Assembly: GCF_018294505.1 (NCBI RefSeq)
Contig: NC_057811.1
Span: 23,770,025-23,834,024 of the forward strand
Direction of reading: 5' to 3'
From: Triticum aestivum
Lineage: Eukaryota; Streptophyta; Magnoliopsida; Poales; Poaceae
Length of the DNA stretch: 64,000 nucleotides
Shown here: positions 12,481 to 25,600 of the stretch, one piece after another
Layout of the letters: each line of letters starts with the position of its first letter
Position numbering within the stretch: the stretch's first letter is position 1
Made by a program: the position numbers and the translations under genes
The notes under the pieces: generated by a model
Databases searched by the model: none
What the model was told of the DNA's origin: nothing
Seen by the model: the letters and a program-made list of their open reading frames with translations, nothing else

Positions 12481-14208
12481 TGTTGGGGAACGTAGTAATT
12501 TAAAAAAAAACCTACGCACACTCAAGATCATGGTGATGCATAGCAACGAGAGGGAAGAGTGTTGTCCACGTACCCTTGTAGACCGAAAGCGGAAGCGTTG
12601 GCACAACGCGGTTGATGTAGTCGTACGTTTTCACGATCCGACGGATCAAGTACCGAACGCACGACACCTCTGAGTTCAGCACACGTTCAGCCCGATGACG
12701 TCCCTCGAACTCCGATCCAGCCGAGTGTTGAGGGAGAGTTTCATCAGCACGACGGCGTGCTGACCTTGATGATGTTCTACCGACGCAGGGCTTCGTCTAA
12801 GCACCGCTACAGTATTATCGAGGTGGACTATGGTGGAGGGGGGCACCGCACACGGCTAAAAGATCAAGCGATCAATTGTTGTGTGTCTAGGGTGCCCCCT
12901 TGCCCCCGTATATAAAGGAGCAAGGGGGGAGGTGCGGCCAGCCAGGAGGGGCGCGCCAGGTGGAGTCCTACTCCCACCGGGAGTAGGACTCCCTCCCTTT
13001 TCCTAGTTGGATTAGGAGTGGAGGGGGAAAGAGGAGGGAGAGAGGAAGGAAAGTGGGGGCGCCGCCCCCCTCTCCTTGTCCTATTCGGACTAGGGCGGGA
13101 GGGGCGCGTGGCCCTGCCCTGGCCGCCTCTCCTCTTCCCCACAAAGGCCCACTATGGCCCATTAAGCCCCCGGGGGTTTCCGGTAACCCCTCGGTACTCC
13201 GGTAAAATCCGGAACACTTTCGATATCCAAATATAGGCTTCCAATATATCAATCTTCATGTCTCGACCATTTCGAGACTCCTCGTCATGTCCGTGATCAC
13301 ATCCGGGACTCCGAACAACCTTCGGTACATCAAAACATATAAACTCATAATATAACTATCATCGAAACGTTAAGCGTGCGGACCCTACGGGTTCGAGAAC
13401 TATGTAGACATGACCGAGACACGTCTCCAATCAATAACCAATAGCGGAACCTGGATGCTCATATTGGCTCCCACATATTCTACGAAGATCTTTATCGGTC
13501 AGACCGCATAACAACATACGTTGTTCCCTTTGTCATCGGTATGTTACTTGCCCGAGATTCGATCGCCGGTATCTCAATACATAGTTCAATCTCGTTACCG
13601 GCAAGTCTCTTTTCTCGTTCTGTAATACATCATCCCACAACTAACTCATTAGTTGCAATGCTTGCAAGGCTTAGGTGATGTGCATTACCGAGAGGGCCCA
13701 GAGATACCTCTCCGACTATCGGAGTGACCAATCCTAATCTCGAAATATGCCAACCCAACAAGTACCTTCGGAGACACCTGTAGAGCACCTTTATAATCAC
13801 CCAGTTACTTTGTGACGTTTGGGAGCACACAAAGTGTTCCTCCGGTAAACGGGAGTTGCATAATCTCATAGTCATAGGAACATGTATAAGTCATGAAGAA
13901 AGCAATAGCAACATACTAAACGATCGAGTGCTAAGCTAACGGAATGGGTCAAGTCCATCACATCATTCCCCTAATGATGTGATCCCATTAATCAAATGAC
14001 AACTCATGTCTATGGCTAGGAAACATAACCATCTTTGATCAACGAGCTAGTTAAGTAGAGGCATACTAGTGACACTCTGTTTGTCTATGTATTCACACAT
14101 GTATTATGTTTCCGGTTAATACAATTCTAGCATGAATAATAAACATTTATCATGATATAAGGAAATAAATAATAACTTTATTATTGCCTCTAGGGCATAT
14201 TTCCTTCA

Positions 14209-14222
14209 GTCTCCCACTTGCA
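14209..14222 (-). other. Polypurine tract of the Copia element
   Basis: On the minus strand the purine-rich run GTGCAAGTGGGAGAC ends directly at the 3' LTR (14208). This is the plus-strand primer position of LTR retrotransposons. The same run is found at the equivalent place in the second Copia element (39063-39076). Confidence 0.8.
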
Positions 14223-14241
14223 CTAGAGTCAATAATCTAGA

Positions 14242-17200
14242 TTACACAGTAATGATTCTAACACCCATGGAGCCTTGGTGCTGATCATGTTTTGCTCGTA
14301 GAAGAGGCTTAGTCAACGGGTTTGCAACATTCAGATCCGTATGTATCTTGCAAATTTGTATGTCTCCCACCTGGACTAAATCCCGGATGGAATTGAAGCG
14401 TCTCTTGATGTGCTTGGTTCTCTTGTGAAATCTGGATTCCTTCGCCAAGGCGATTGCACCAGTATTGTCACAAAAGATTTTCATTGGACCCGATGCACTA
14501 GGTATGACACCTAGATTGGATATGAACTCCTTCATCCAGACTCCTTCATTTGCTGCTTCCGAAGCAGCTATGTACTCCGCTTCACATGTAGATCCCGCCA
14601 CGACGCTTTGTTTAGAACTGCACCAACTGACAGCTCCACCGTTCAATGTAAATACGTATCCGGTTTGCGATTTAGAATCGTCTGGATCAGTGTCAAAGCT
14701 TGCATCAACGTAACCATTTACGATGAGCTCTTTGTCACCTCCATAAACGAGAAACATATCCTTAGTCCTTTTTCAGGTATTTCAGGATGTTCTTGACCGC
14801 TGTCCAGTGATCCACTCCTGGATTACTTTGGTACCTCCCTGCTAAACTTATAGCAAGGCACACATCAGGTCTGGTACACAGCATTGCATACATGATAGAG
14901 CCTATGGCTGAAGCATAGGGAACATCTTTCATCTTCTCTTTATCTTCTGCAGTGGTCGGGCATTGAGTCTTACTCAACTTCACACCTTGTAACACAGGCA
15001 AGAACCCTTTCTTTGCTTGATCCATTTTGAACTTCTTCAAAACTTTGTCAAGGTATGTGCTTTGTGAAAGTCCAATTAAGTGTCTTGATCTATCGCCCAA
15101 TATATACGCAGCTTCACCGAGGTCTTTCATTGAAAAACTCTTATTCAAGTATCCCTTTATGCTATTCAAAAATTCTATATCATTTCCAATCAGCAATATG
15201 TCATCCACATATAATATTAGAAATGCTACAGAGCTCCCACTCACTTTCTTGTAAATACAGGCTTCTCCAAAAGTGTGTAAAAAACCAAATGCTTTGATCA
15301 CACTATCAAAGCGTTTATTCCAACTCCGAGAGGCTTGCACCAGTCCATAAATAGATCACTGGAGCTTGCACACTTTGTTAGCTCCCTTTGGATCGACAAA
15401 ACCTTTCGGTTGCATCATATACAACTCTTCTTCCAGAAATCCATTCAGGACTGCAGTTTTGACATCCATTTGCCAAATTTCAAAATCATAAAATGTGGCA
15501 ATTGCTAACATGATTCGAACAGACTTAAGCATCGCTACGGCTGAGAAGGTCTCATCGTAGTCCATCCCTTGAACTTGTCGAAAACCTTTTGCAACAAGTC
15601 GAGCTTTATAGACAGTAACATTACCGTCAGCGTCAGTCTTCTTCTTGAAGATCCATTTATTCTCAATTGCTTGCCGATCATCGAGCAAGTCAACCAAAGT
15701 CCACACTTTGTTCTCATACATGGATCCCATCTCAGATTTCATGGCCTCAAGCCATTTCACGGAATCTGGGCTCACCATCGCTTCTTCATAGTTCGTAGGT
15801 TTGTCGTGGTCCAGTAGCATAACCTCCAGAACAGGATTACCGTACAACTCTGGTGCGGATCTTACTCTGGTTGACCTACGAGGTTCAGTAACAGCTTGAT
15901 CTGAAGTTCCATGATCATCATCATTAACTTCGTCACTAATTAGTGTAGGCGTCGCAGAAACCGGTTTCTGCGATGCACTACTTTCCAATAAGGGAGCAGG
16001 TACAATTACCTCATCAAGTTCTACTTTCCTCCCACTCACTTCTTTCGAGAGAAACTCCTTCTCCAGAAAGATTCCGAATTTAGCAACAAAAGTCTTGCCT
16101 TCGGATCTGTGATAGAAGGTGTACCCAACAGTCTCCTTTGGGTATCCTATGAAGACATATTTCTGCGATTTGGGTTCGAGCTTATTAGGTTGAAGCTTTT
16201 TCACATAAGCATCGCAGCCCCAAACTTTAAGAAACGACAACTTTGGTTTCTTGCCAAACCACAGTTCATAAGGCGTCGTCTCAACGGATTTTGATGGTGC
16301 CCTATTTAACGGGAATGCGGTCGTCTCTAAAGCATAACCCCAAAACGATAGCGGTAAAGCAGTAAGAGACATCATAGATCATACCATATCTAGTAGAGTA
16401 CGATTACGATGTTCGGACAAACCATTACGTTGTGGTGTTCCGGGTGGCGTGAGTTGCGAAACTATTCCGCATTGTTTCAAATGAAGACCAAAATCATAAC
16501 TCAAATATTCTCCTCCACGATCAGATCGTAGAAACTTTATTTTATTGTTACGATGATTTTCAACTTCACTCTGAAATTCTTTGAACTTTTCAAATGTTTC
16601 AGACTTATGTTTCATTAAGTAGATATACACATATCTGCTTAAATCATCTGTGAAGGTGAGAAAATAATGATATCCGCCACGAGCCTCAACATTCATCGGA
16701 CCACATACATCTGTATGTATGATTTCCAACAAATCTGTTGCTCTCTCCATAGTTCCGGAGAACGGCGTTTTAGTCATCTTGCCCATGAGGCACGGTTCGC
16801 AAGTACCAAGTGATTCATAATCAAGTGGTTCCAAAACTCCATCAGTATGGAGTTTCTTCATGCGCTTTACACCGATATGACCTAAACGGCAGTGCCACAA
16901 ATAAGCTACACTATCATTATCAACTCTGCATCTTTTGGCTTCAATATTATGAATATGTGTATCACTACTATCGAGATTCAACAAAAATAGACCACTCTTC
17001 AAGGGTGCATGACCATAAAATATATTATTCAAATAAATAGAAAACCATTATTCTCTGATTTAAATGAATAACCGTCTCGCATCAAACAAGATCCAGATAT
17101 AATGTTCATGCTTAACGCTGGCACCAAATAACAATTATTTAGGTCTAAAACTAATCCCGAAGGTAGATGTAGAGGTAGCGTGCCGACCGCGATCACATCG

Positions 17201-18212
17201 ACTTTGGAACCATTTCCCATGCGCATCGTCACCTCGTCCTTAGCCAATCTTCGCTTAATCCGTAGCCCCTGTTTCGAGTTGCAAATATTAGCAACAGAAC
17301 CAGTATCAAATAGCCAGGTGCTACTGCGAGCATTAGTAAGGTACACATCAATAACATGTATATCACATATACCTTTGTTCACCTTGCCATCCTTCTTATC
17401 CGCCAAATACTTGGGGCAGTTCCGCTTCCAGTGACCAGTCTGCTTGCAGTAGAAGCACTCAGTCTCAGGCTTAGGTCCAGACTTGGGTTTCTTCTCCTGA
17501 ACAGCAACTTGCTTGCTGTTCTTCTTGAAGTTCCCCTTCTTCTTCCCTTTGCCCTTTTTCTTGAAACTGGTGGTCTTATTGACCATCAATACTTGATGCT
17601 CCTTTTTATTTCTACCTCCGCAGCCTTTAGCATTGCGAAGAGCTCGGGAATCATCTTATCCATCCCTTGCATGTTATAGTTCATCACGAAGCTCTTGTAG
17701 CTTGGTGGCAGTGATTGGAGAATTCTGTCAATGACGCTATCATCCGGAAGATTAACTCCCAGTTGAATCAAGTGATTATTATACCCAGACATTTTGAGTA
17801 TATGCTCACTGACAGAACTATTCTCCTCCATCTTGCAGCTGTAGAACTTATTGGAGACTTCATATCTCTCAATTCGGGCATTTGCTTGAAATATTAACTT
17901 CAACTCCTGGAACATCTCATATGCTCCATGATGTTCAAAACGTCATTGAAGTCCCGGTTCTAAGCCGTAAAGCATGGCACGCTGAACTATCGAGTAGTCA
18001 TCAGCTTTGCTCTGCCAGACGTTCTTAACGTCGTCAGTTGCATCGGCAGCAGGCCTGGCACCCATCGGTGCTTCCAGGACGTAATTCTTCTGTGCAGCAA
18101 TGAGGATAATCCTCAAGTCACGGACCCAGTCCGTGTAATTGCTACCATCATCTTTCAACTTTGCTTTCTCAAGGAACGCATTAAAATTCAACGGAACAAC
18201 CGCACGGGCCAT
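14242..18212 (-). pseudogene. Copia gag-pol polyprotein remnant
   Basis: Minus-strand order: gag (from MARAVVPLNFNAF at 18212), zinc knuckle C-x2-C-x4-H-x4-C and protease DTGS (17589-17029), then GAG pre-integrase and integrase core (17032-16379). Integrase C-terminal region and reverse transcriptase start follow (16375-15356), then the reverse transcriptase YVDD box (15340-14762) and RNase H (14757-14242). It is broken by three in-frame TGA codons (about 17943, 16379 and 15356) and by frameshifts in short A or T runs near 17590, 17035 and 14765. At least the TGA codons at 16379 and 15356 sit where related Copia proteins have Arg, consistent with CGA-to-TGA change. About five residues are also missing in frame after AAYILG. 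Gag-like particle, integration and reverse transcription functions are known for the family, but this copy cannot make them. Confidence 0.9.
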
Positions 18213-19432
18213 CTATCTACAATCAACATAGACAAGCAAGATACTATCAGGTACTAAGTTCATGATAAATTTAAGTTCAATTAATCATATTACTTAAGAA
18301 CTCCCACTTAGATAGACATCCCTCTAATCCTCTAAGTGATCACGTGATCCATATCAACTAAACCATGTCCGATCATCACGTGAGATGGAGTAGTTTCAAC
18401 GGTGAACATCACTATGTTGATCATATCTACTATATGATTCACGCTCGACCTTTCGGTCTCCGTGTTCCGAGGCCATATCTGTTATATGTTAGGCTCGTCA
18501 AGCTTAACCTGAGTATTCCGCATGTGCAACTGTTTTGCACCCGTTGTATTTGAACGTAGAGCCTATCACACCCGATCATCACGTGGTGTCTCAGCACGAA
18601 GAACTTCCGCAACGGTGCATACTCAGGGAGAACACTTATACTTTGATAATTTAGTGAGGGATCATCTTATAATGCTACCGTCAATCAAAGCAAGATAAGA
18701 TGCATAAAAGATAAACATCACATGCAATCAATATAAGTGATATGATATGGCCATCATCATCTTGTGCTTGTGATCTCCATCTCCGAAGCACCGTCATGAT
18801 CATCATCGTCACTAGCGCGACACCTTGATCTTCATCGTAGCATCGTTGTTGTCTCGCCAATCTTATGCTTCTATGACTATCGCTACCGCTTAGTGATAAA
18901 GTAAAGCATTACAGTGCGATTGCATTGCATACAATAAAGCGACAACCATATGGCTCCTGCCAGTTGCCGATAACTCGGTTACAAAACATGATCATCTCAT
19001 ACAATATAATTTAGCATCATGTCTTGACCATATCACATCACAACATGCCCTGCAAAAACAAGTTAGACGTCCTCTACTTTGTTGTTGCAAATTTTGCGTG
19101 GCTGCTACGGGCTTAGCAAGAACCGTTCTTACCTACGCATCAAAACCACAATGATAGTTTGTCAAGTTGGTGATGTTTTAACCTTCGCAAGGACCGGGCG
19201 TAGCCACACTCGGTTCAACTAAAGTTGGAGAAACTGACACCCGCCAGCCCCCTGTGTGCAAAGCACGTCGGTAGAACCAGTCTCGCGTAAGCGTACGCGT
19301 AATGCCGGTCCGGGCCGCTTCATCCAACAATAACGCCGAACCAAAGTATGACATGCTGGTAAGCAGTATGACTTATATCGCCCACAACTCACTTGTGTTC
19401 TACTCGTGCATATAACATCAACGCATAAAACC
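18213..19432 (-). other. Copia 5' leader
   Basis: This is the non-coding stretch between the primer binding site and the gag start. It is about 1.2 kb, long as is usual in the Angela/BARE group. It carries repeated short motifs such as GATCATCACGTG near 18370 and 18570. No additional reading frame is supported. Confidence 0.7.
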
Positions 19433-19446
19433 AGGCTCGGATGCCA
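19433..19446 (-). other. Primer binding site (initiator Met tRNA type)
   Basis: Immediately inside the 5' LTR, one base away, the minus strand reads TGGCATCCGAGCC. This resembles the TGGTATCAGAGC complement of the initiator methionine tRNA 3' end used by most plant Copia elements. Confidence 0.75.
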
Positions 19447-21729
19447 CTGTTGGGGAACGTAGTAATTTCAAAAAAATTCCTACGCACACGCAAGATCATG
19501 GTGATGCATGGCAACGAGAGGGGAGAGTGTTGTCCATGTACCCTCGTAGACCGAAAGCGGAAGCGTTAGCACAACGCGGTTGATGTAGTCGTACGTCTTC
19601 ACGATCCGACCGATCAAGTACCGAACGCACGGCACCTTCGAGTTCAGCACACGTTCAGCCCGATGACGTCCCTCGAACTCCGATCCAGCCGAGTGTTGAG
19701 GGAGAGTTTCGTCAGCACGACGGCGTGGTGACGATGATGATGTTCTACCGACGCAGGGCTTCGCCTAAGCACCACTACAGTATTATCGAGGTGGACTATG
19801 GTGGAGGGGGGCACCGCACACGGCTAAAAGATCAAGCGATCAATTGTTGTGTGTCTAGGGTGCCCCCTTGCCCCCGTATATAAAGGAGCAAGGGGGGAGG
19901 TGAGGCCGGCCAGGAGGGGCGCACCAGGTGGAGTCCTACTCCCACCGGGAGTAGGACTCCCTCCCTTTTCCTAGTTGGATTAGGAGTGGAGGGGGAAAGA
20001 GGAGGGAGAGAGGAAGGAAAGGGGGGGGCACCGCCCCCCTCTCCTTGTCCTATTCGGACTAGGGGGGACGGGCGCGCGGCCCTGCCCTGGACGCCTCTCC
20101 TCTTCTCCACAAAGGCCCACTATGGCCCATTAAGCCCCCGGGGGTTTCCGGTAACCCCTCGATACTCCGGTAAAATCCCGATTTCACCCGGAACACTTCC
20201 AATATCTAAATATAGGCTTCCAATATATCAATCTTCATGTCTCGACCATTTCGAGACTCCTCGTCATGTCCGTGATCACATCCGGGACTCCGAACAACCT
20301 TCGGTACATCAAAAACATATAAACTCATAATATAACTGTCATCGAAACGTTAAGCGTGCAGACCCTACGGGTTCGAGAACTATGTAGACATGACCGAGAC
20401 ACGTCTCCGGTCAATAACCAATAGTGGAACCTGGATGCTCATATTGGCTCCGACATATTCTACGAAGATCTTTATCGGTCAGACCGCATAACAACATACG
20501 TTGTTCCCTTTGTCATCGGTGTGTTACTTGCCCGAGATTCGATCGCCGGTATCTCAATACCTAGTTCAATCTCATTACCGGCAAGTCTCTTTACTCGTTC
20601 CATAATACATCATCCCACAACTAACTCATTAGTTGCAATGCTTCAAGGCTTAAGTGATGTGCATTACCGAGAGGGCCCAGAGATACCTCTCCGACAATCG
20701 AAGTGACAAATCCTAATCTCGAAATACGCCGACCCAACAAGTACCTTCGGAGACACCTGTAGAGCACCTTTATAATCGCCCAGTTACGTTGTGACGTTTG
20801 GTAGCACACAAAGTGTTGCTCCTGTAAACGGGAGTTGCATAATCTCATAGTCATAGGAACATGTATAAGTCATGAAGAAAGCAATAGCAACATACTAAAC
20901 GATCGAGTGCTAAGCTAACGGAATGGGTCAAGTCAATCACATCATTCTCCTAATGATGTGATCCTGTTAATCAAATGACAACTCATGTCTATGGCTAGGA
21001 AACATAACCATCTTTGATCAACGAGCTAGTCAAGTAGAGGCATACTAGTGACACTCACTAGTAGAAAACAGGGCTTTGGTCACAGCGCAGTATTCACATT
21101 AGTCCCGGTTCAGTCACGAACCGGGACTAATGTGAGCATTCGTCCCGGTTCGTGCGGCTAAGGCATTAGTCCTGGTTCACCTGGGCCCTTTAGTCCCGGT
21201 TGGTGCCACGAACCGGGACTAAAGGGTGCGATGCCCGTTAGTCCCGGTTAGTGGCACCAACCGGGACTAAAGGTTAGACCTTTAGTCCCGGTTGGTGTAC
21301 TAATGGGCTTTGAGGCATTAGTACCAGTTCATGGCACGAACCGGTACTAAAGGTCTAATTTTCAAACTCTACACCCCCCTGGACCGCCTTTTCAGTTTCA
21401 GAAAAATCAAAAGAAAATGATGGAAATGTCAAAAAAGTAAAATAAAATGAGTTTCCCATGTGATATGTGGTCTAGTTGTTGGGAAAATTAACAAATATGA
21501 ATTTCGACTTTATTTGCAAAATCTCTCTGGAATTTCTTAAAATGGGCATAACTTTTGCATACGAACTCAGATTATAAAGTTTTTTATATGAAAAATCATC
21601 TACTCGAACAGTTACATCCGAATTTAACTGGGGGAACCCCGTTAAACATTTTCAAAATCCTCAAAAACATAACAGAAAAAAGATACGGGGCTTTTAAGAT
21701 CTGGAGAGGCAAAAAATTCAAAAATTTCA

Positions 21730-21921
21730 AATTGTGGTCAAACTGTGGTCAAACAATGGTCAAACTAATTATTCTAGAATATTAGTGTTACTAAATAATT
21801 ATTTCAGTTTTTTTGAATTTTGGTCAAATCTGGTCAAACTGTGGTCAAACAATGGTCAAACTAATTATTCCAGAAATATTAGTGTTACTAAATAATTATT
21901 CTTTTTTAAAACAATAGTTTC
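21730..21921 (+). repeat. 96-bp tandem duplication with TGGTCAAAC repeats
   Basis: Two copies of a 96-bp segment contain several TGGTCAAAC units followed by TAATTATTC and ATTAGTGTTACTAAATAATTAT. The offset between matching points (21741 and 21837) is 96. Confidence 0.8.
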
Positions 21922-22002
21922 AAACTCAAACAGTGAAATGTGTCACTTCATGCTCAAGCTAAATTCCTGAGGGTTAATAGAATTGACATCTTACTATTGT
22001 CA

Positions 22003-22108
22003 GGAAAACAACAAGTGCAGACTTGGAAACGAGGGAGAATAGAACCCGGAAGCTAAGCGTGCTCAGGCTGGAGTAGTGAGAGGATGGGTGACCGTCCGGG
22101 AAGTTAGA
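22003..22108 (+). pseudogene. 5S rRNA-like segment inside the small CACTA
   Basis: From 22041 to 22104 the sequence follows the 3' half of plant 5S rRNA, with roughly 13 differences in 64 positions by eye. It keeps TAAGCGTGCT, GAGTAGT and AGGATGGGTGACC. These correspond to box A, the intermediate element and box C, the three internal promoter parts read by TFIIIA and Pol III. The 5' half (22003-22040) is much less similar. It is a derived fragment, not a functional rRNA gene. Whether the promoter still works is unknown. Confidence 0.7.
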
Positions 22109-22606
22109 TGATTTGGAATGATGAGGGGTGATTAGAGATTAGAGGATAAATTGAGCAGTGATGAGGGGTGGTGATTAGAGATTAGAGGTTAAAATAATTC
22201 AGAAATTTGAAAATAAAAAAAATAAAATAAAAATCGCAAAAAAAAATTCAAAAAAAAATATCATAAAATTTCCTTTAGTCCCGGTTGGTAACACCGATCG
22301 GGACTAAAGGTGGAGCTCCAGGCTGCGTCCACGTGGACGGCCTTTAGTCCCGGTTCGTGTCAGAACCGGCACTAAAGGGGGGAGGCATTAGTAACGACCT
22401 TTAGTCCCGGTTCAAAAACCGGGACTAAAGGCCCTTACCAATCGGGACAAAAGCCCCCTTTTCTACTAGTAACTCTGTTTGTCTATGTATTCACACAAGT
22501 ATTATGTTTCCGGTTAATACAATTCTAGCATGAATAATAAACATTTATCATGATATAAGGAAATAAATAATAACTTTATTATTGCCTCTAGGGCATATTT
22601 CCTTCA

Positions 22607-25600
22607 AATTCCTCCATGGCAGCATACAACCACCATCGTGCTACGTGGGGTTTAACACTCCCGCAGAAATTAGAGCAAAACAAAAAAAGAACTATGTTGC
22701 ACATACTTTCACCTCATCTACTCACTATAATATCCAGAATTTGGAGCTGAGAATATACCTGCAGACAAATAATATAACATTGATGGGGATCCCTAACGTC
22801 TCAACCAATCTGTTATCCTCCAGCTTGAGACTACTTGTAAAGTAGCTTCCTGCACTAAATCCCTCGCCTGTAACGATAAATGGTTGTATTTGCACTGTAC
22901 ATTTTTTTAAGGCGGGTCTTGAATCTGGAAGATCTTTCAACAAAACATGGGACGAAAGATAATAACACTACACTAATGGTGACAAGGCTAGAGTAGTCAG
23001 TTTTGTTGAGCCATAAGTACAAACCCTTCATCTATAAGCCTGCTCGTCCCAACTTTACACCTAAACATCTCTGTAGATGGGTGTATCACATCCATGCCCC
23101 GTCATATCTTGAATGGGAAGTCATATGGCTAGAGATCAAAGGGATCAACACCTAAGGTTTTTATTTCTTAAATAATCGGCCAAACCGCCAGCCAATATTG
23201 ATTTTTAGAAAGTAAAAGTTAAGCACAATATGAATATACAAATGGAAATTCTACACTTTAAATGCGTACATCATCTTTTCAAGTCAAATAATAAAGACTC
23301 CCCTGTTCCTTAGAAAAAAAAACCTCCCATGTCAAGGTAATCTTCCTAGTACAACCACTTGTTGTGCTTCCTGTAAAGAAACTAATAAGCACCAATCGTC
23401 ATTAGGAACTTCAGATATCAACACAAATCCTTAATTTGGATCACTGTAAAATATAACCAAGGATATAAGCATGAAAGCTACAGTAGCAGTTAGCATATGC
23501 TGAATCGTAAAGGAAGAGCCGAAGAGGAGAACATAGAAAAAAATAGCATGTGGCCTTCATATGCTGAAAATGAGAATCAATAACCAAGTCGATTCAGAAT
23601 GGGGATAGATTCAGGCCTGAAAAGGTTGCAGTCTCTCTCCTTTGCTTTACTGCATAGATCATTTTTTATTAGAGGTTCCAGCTCTACACAGTACCTATGC
23701 AAGTGCCTAATCAGAATACATGTCACTGTTGAAACGCAAAACAAAAAACCACAACAACCATTGAACACAAACAAGAGAAGAGGAGAAATCTTACACTTCG
23801 ATGAAATAGATAATACACATGCATTCGTTCCGGACTGTATCCAGACGCACGAACCAAACCACAGATTCAGCTAGTGTTCAAGCGCCACTACAAGTCCAGT
23901 GCATGGATCACCTGCAAGTACAGAGGCGCAAACTTGCTTCGTGTTCATCGGCATGGCCCTGATGACATTCTGCTCTCGATCAGGGCTGTCGATGTGCCCG
24001 ACGAACAAGGTGAGTTGAAGGTGCCAGCTTCCTTCACGAGAGTGCTGCCAGCCAGCCCAGACGCGACGAACTGATCCTGTTTCAGAGAGATGCTGAGAAA
24101 TTAAGATACAGTAATCCTTGCTGCTGGTCTTGTTTTTGGTACTGCCCCTGCTAACCTTGGCTTCATTTCATCCCGTCGAAACCGTATTCCAAAGTGAATT
24201 TCAGTTTGAACTTTGAAACCATGTTCATGCTGGCAGTGTTTGCATGCCTCGGGTGCTTTGGCTTGGCGGCCCGAGTGCCTAGGATCGTCGTGCTCCACAC
24301 AGAGGACGACGCAAGCATCGCTTCGAATGGAAGTTCCAGCAAAATTAGTTTCCCTGCTACAGTACTTGAACAAAAACAAGTGTATGCTCTGTCTGATGTT
24401 CTGGAGTCGCCCTTTTTCTTCTTCTCTCCTATCTGGCAGTATGTCTGCTACTTTGGCAACGGCCTACTGCTATTTAATATGGTATTTCTGGCTTGTCTAT
24501 TCCTTTGTCACCGACGACTCTTTATGCACTGGATCTGTTGCTTCGATCTGATCTTCCTGGACACTTAACCATCTGTTGTGCTGTTGATCTCTGAAATGTA
24601 TAGTTGGTCACTTGCTCTGCTGGTTTCCTCATGGATCTTCCTAATAAAGGCTTTGGACCAGTTCCAAATACCTGATCCACTAGCTCAAGCAGCAATGCAA
24701 TATTTTTAACTATAATCCAAATTCTTGTCAGTTATTGATTGTTTTGTAGGTTAAGGATCAAGAAGAGAAGATGAAGAACATCAAGAAGATGAACTAGTAG
24801 AGGTTAAGCTAGGCTTTAGCTTTAAGTCTTTTATTTATTTTATTTTTAATACATTGTACCTCCTGGATACTTTGTAATTGTTCAAGTTATTAATATAATA
24901 ATGTTTCTTATTTCCTATTTAGATGTGTTTCCATTTCATATATATGTGCATCCTTGTTATATATTTTGTTATTAGGGCATATAGCTATTTAAATTTGCAG
25001 GGCAGAAACAGGAACATCAAGAAAAAAATTAACCAAAACTATGCCAAAGGCTTTGCCGTCGGCATAGATTGCCACCAAGAGTACCCAGGCAACGACACGT
25101 GGCACATATATGCTAACGGCAAAGCCTTTGGCATAGGGTTGCGCTCGCCGATGCCAGCACGTGTTCGGACGGCGGCAGGCGAACAATGCCGTATGTTTTC
25201 TTTGCCGATAGTAAAGCTATGCCGACGGCCATTCGGAAAGCCGTTAGCATAGGCCTCTATGCCGATGGTCTGACAAAGAGACGCCGACGTGATCTACGCC
25301 GATGGCCCTATGTCGACGGCTGTCGTCGGCATTGCCATATGCTGACGGGATCCGGTTCTATGCCGAGGTCATCGGCAAAGGAGATCATTCTGGTAGTTTT
25401 GCTGATCTAGGAGAGGGGTTACAAGGTCTGAACCTATGGCTATCTCTAGAGGAAGCAAAGTGGCATCCGGTTTGCACAATCACGCCATTCAGGAGACGGT
25501 GCCTCATTCCAGTTCGACTCGCCCGCAAATCCTAGTGCTCCTCCTCTCATCTTCCTCTCCTACACTGGCACAGAGAAGCGGGATACCAAGATGGTCTTAG

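Larger units (their letters stand above)
21056..22471. mobile_element. Non-autonomous CACTA element in the right LTR
   Basis: The element begins CACTAGTAGAAAACAGGG and ends CCTTTTCTACTAGTA. The last base is A instead of the expected G. It is flanked by the 3-bp duplication act (21053-21055 and 22472-22474). The undisturbed LTR reads straight across this site in the other copies. Both ends are packed with direct and inverted TTTAGTCCCGGTT repeats (21080-21350 and 22270-22450). No transposase frame is present, so it depends on another CACTA. It was inserted after the tandem duplication, because the other LTR copies lack it. Inside are a 96-bp tandem duplication and a 5S-rRNA-like segment. Confidence 0.92.
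12481..22606 (-). mobile_element. Full-length decayed Copia retrotransposon (Angela/BARE/WIS type)
   Basis: The element reads on the minus strand. The left LTR is 12481-14208 (1,728 bp). The right LTR is 19448-22606, which is 1,740 bp once a nested 1,416-bp CACTA and its 3-bp duplication are removed. Both ends are TG...CA and the flanking 5-bp duplications match (aattc at 12476-12480 and 22607-22611). The polypurine tract lies just inside the left LTR and the primer binding site just inside the right LTR. The internal region has, in minus order, a long leader, gag with zinc knuckle, protease, integrase, reverse transcriptase and RNase H, as in Copia elements. Stops and frameshifts make it non-functional. 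Confidence 0.95.

Noticed and set aside
19433..19446. tRNA gene fragment
   Set aside because: Only the primer-binding complement of a tRNA 3' end is present, as expected beside an LTR.
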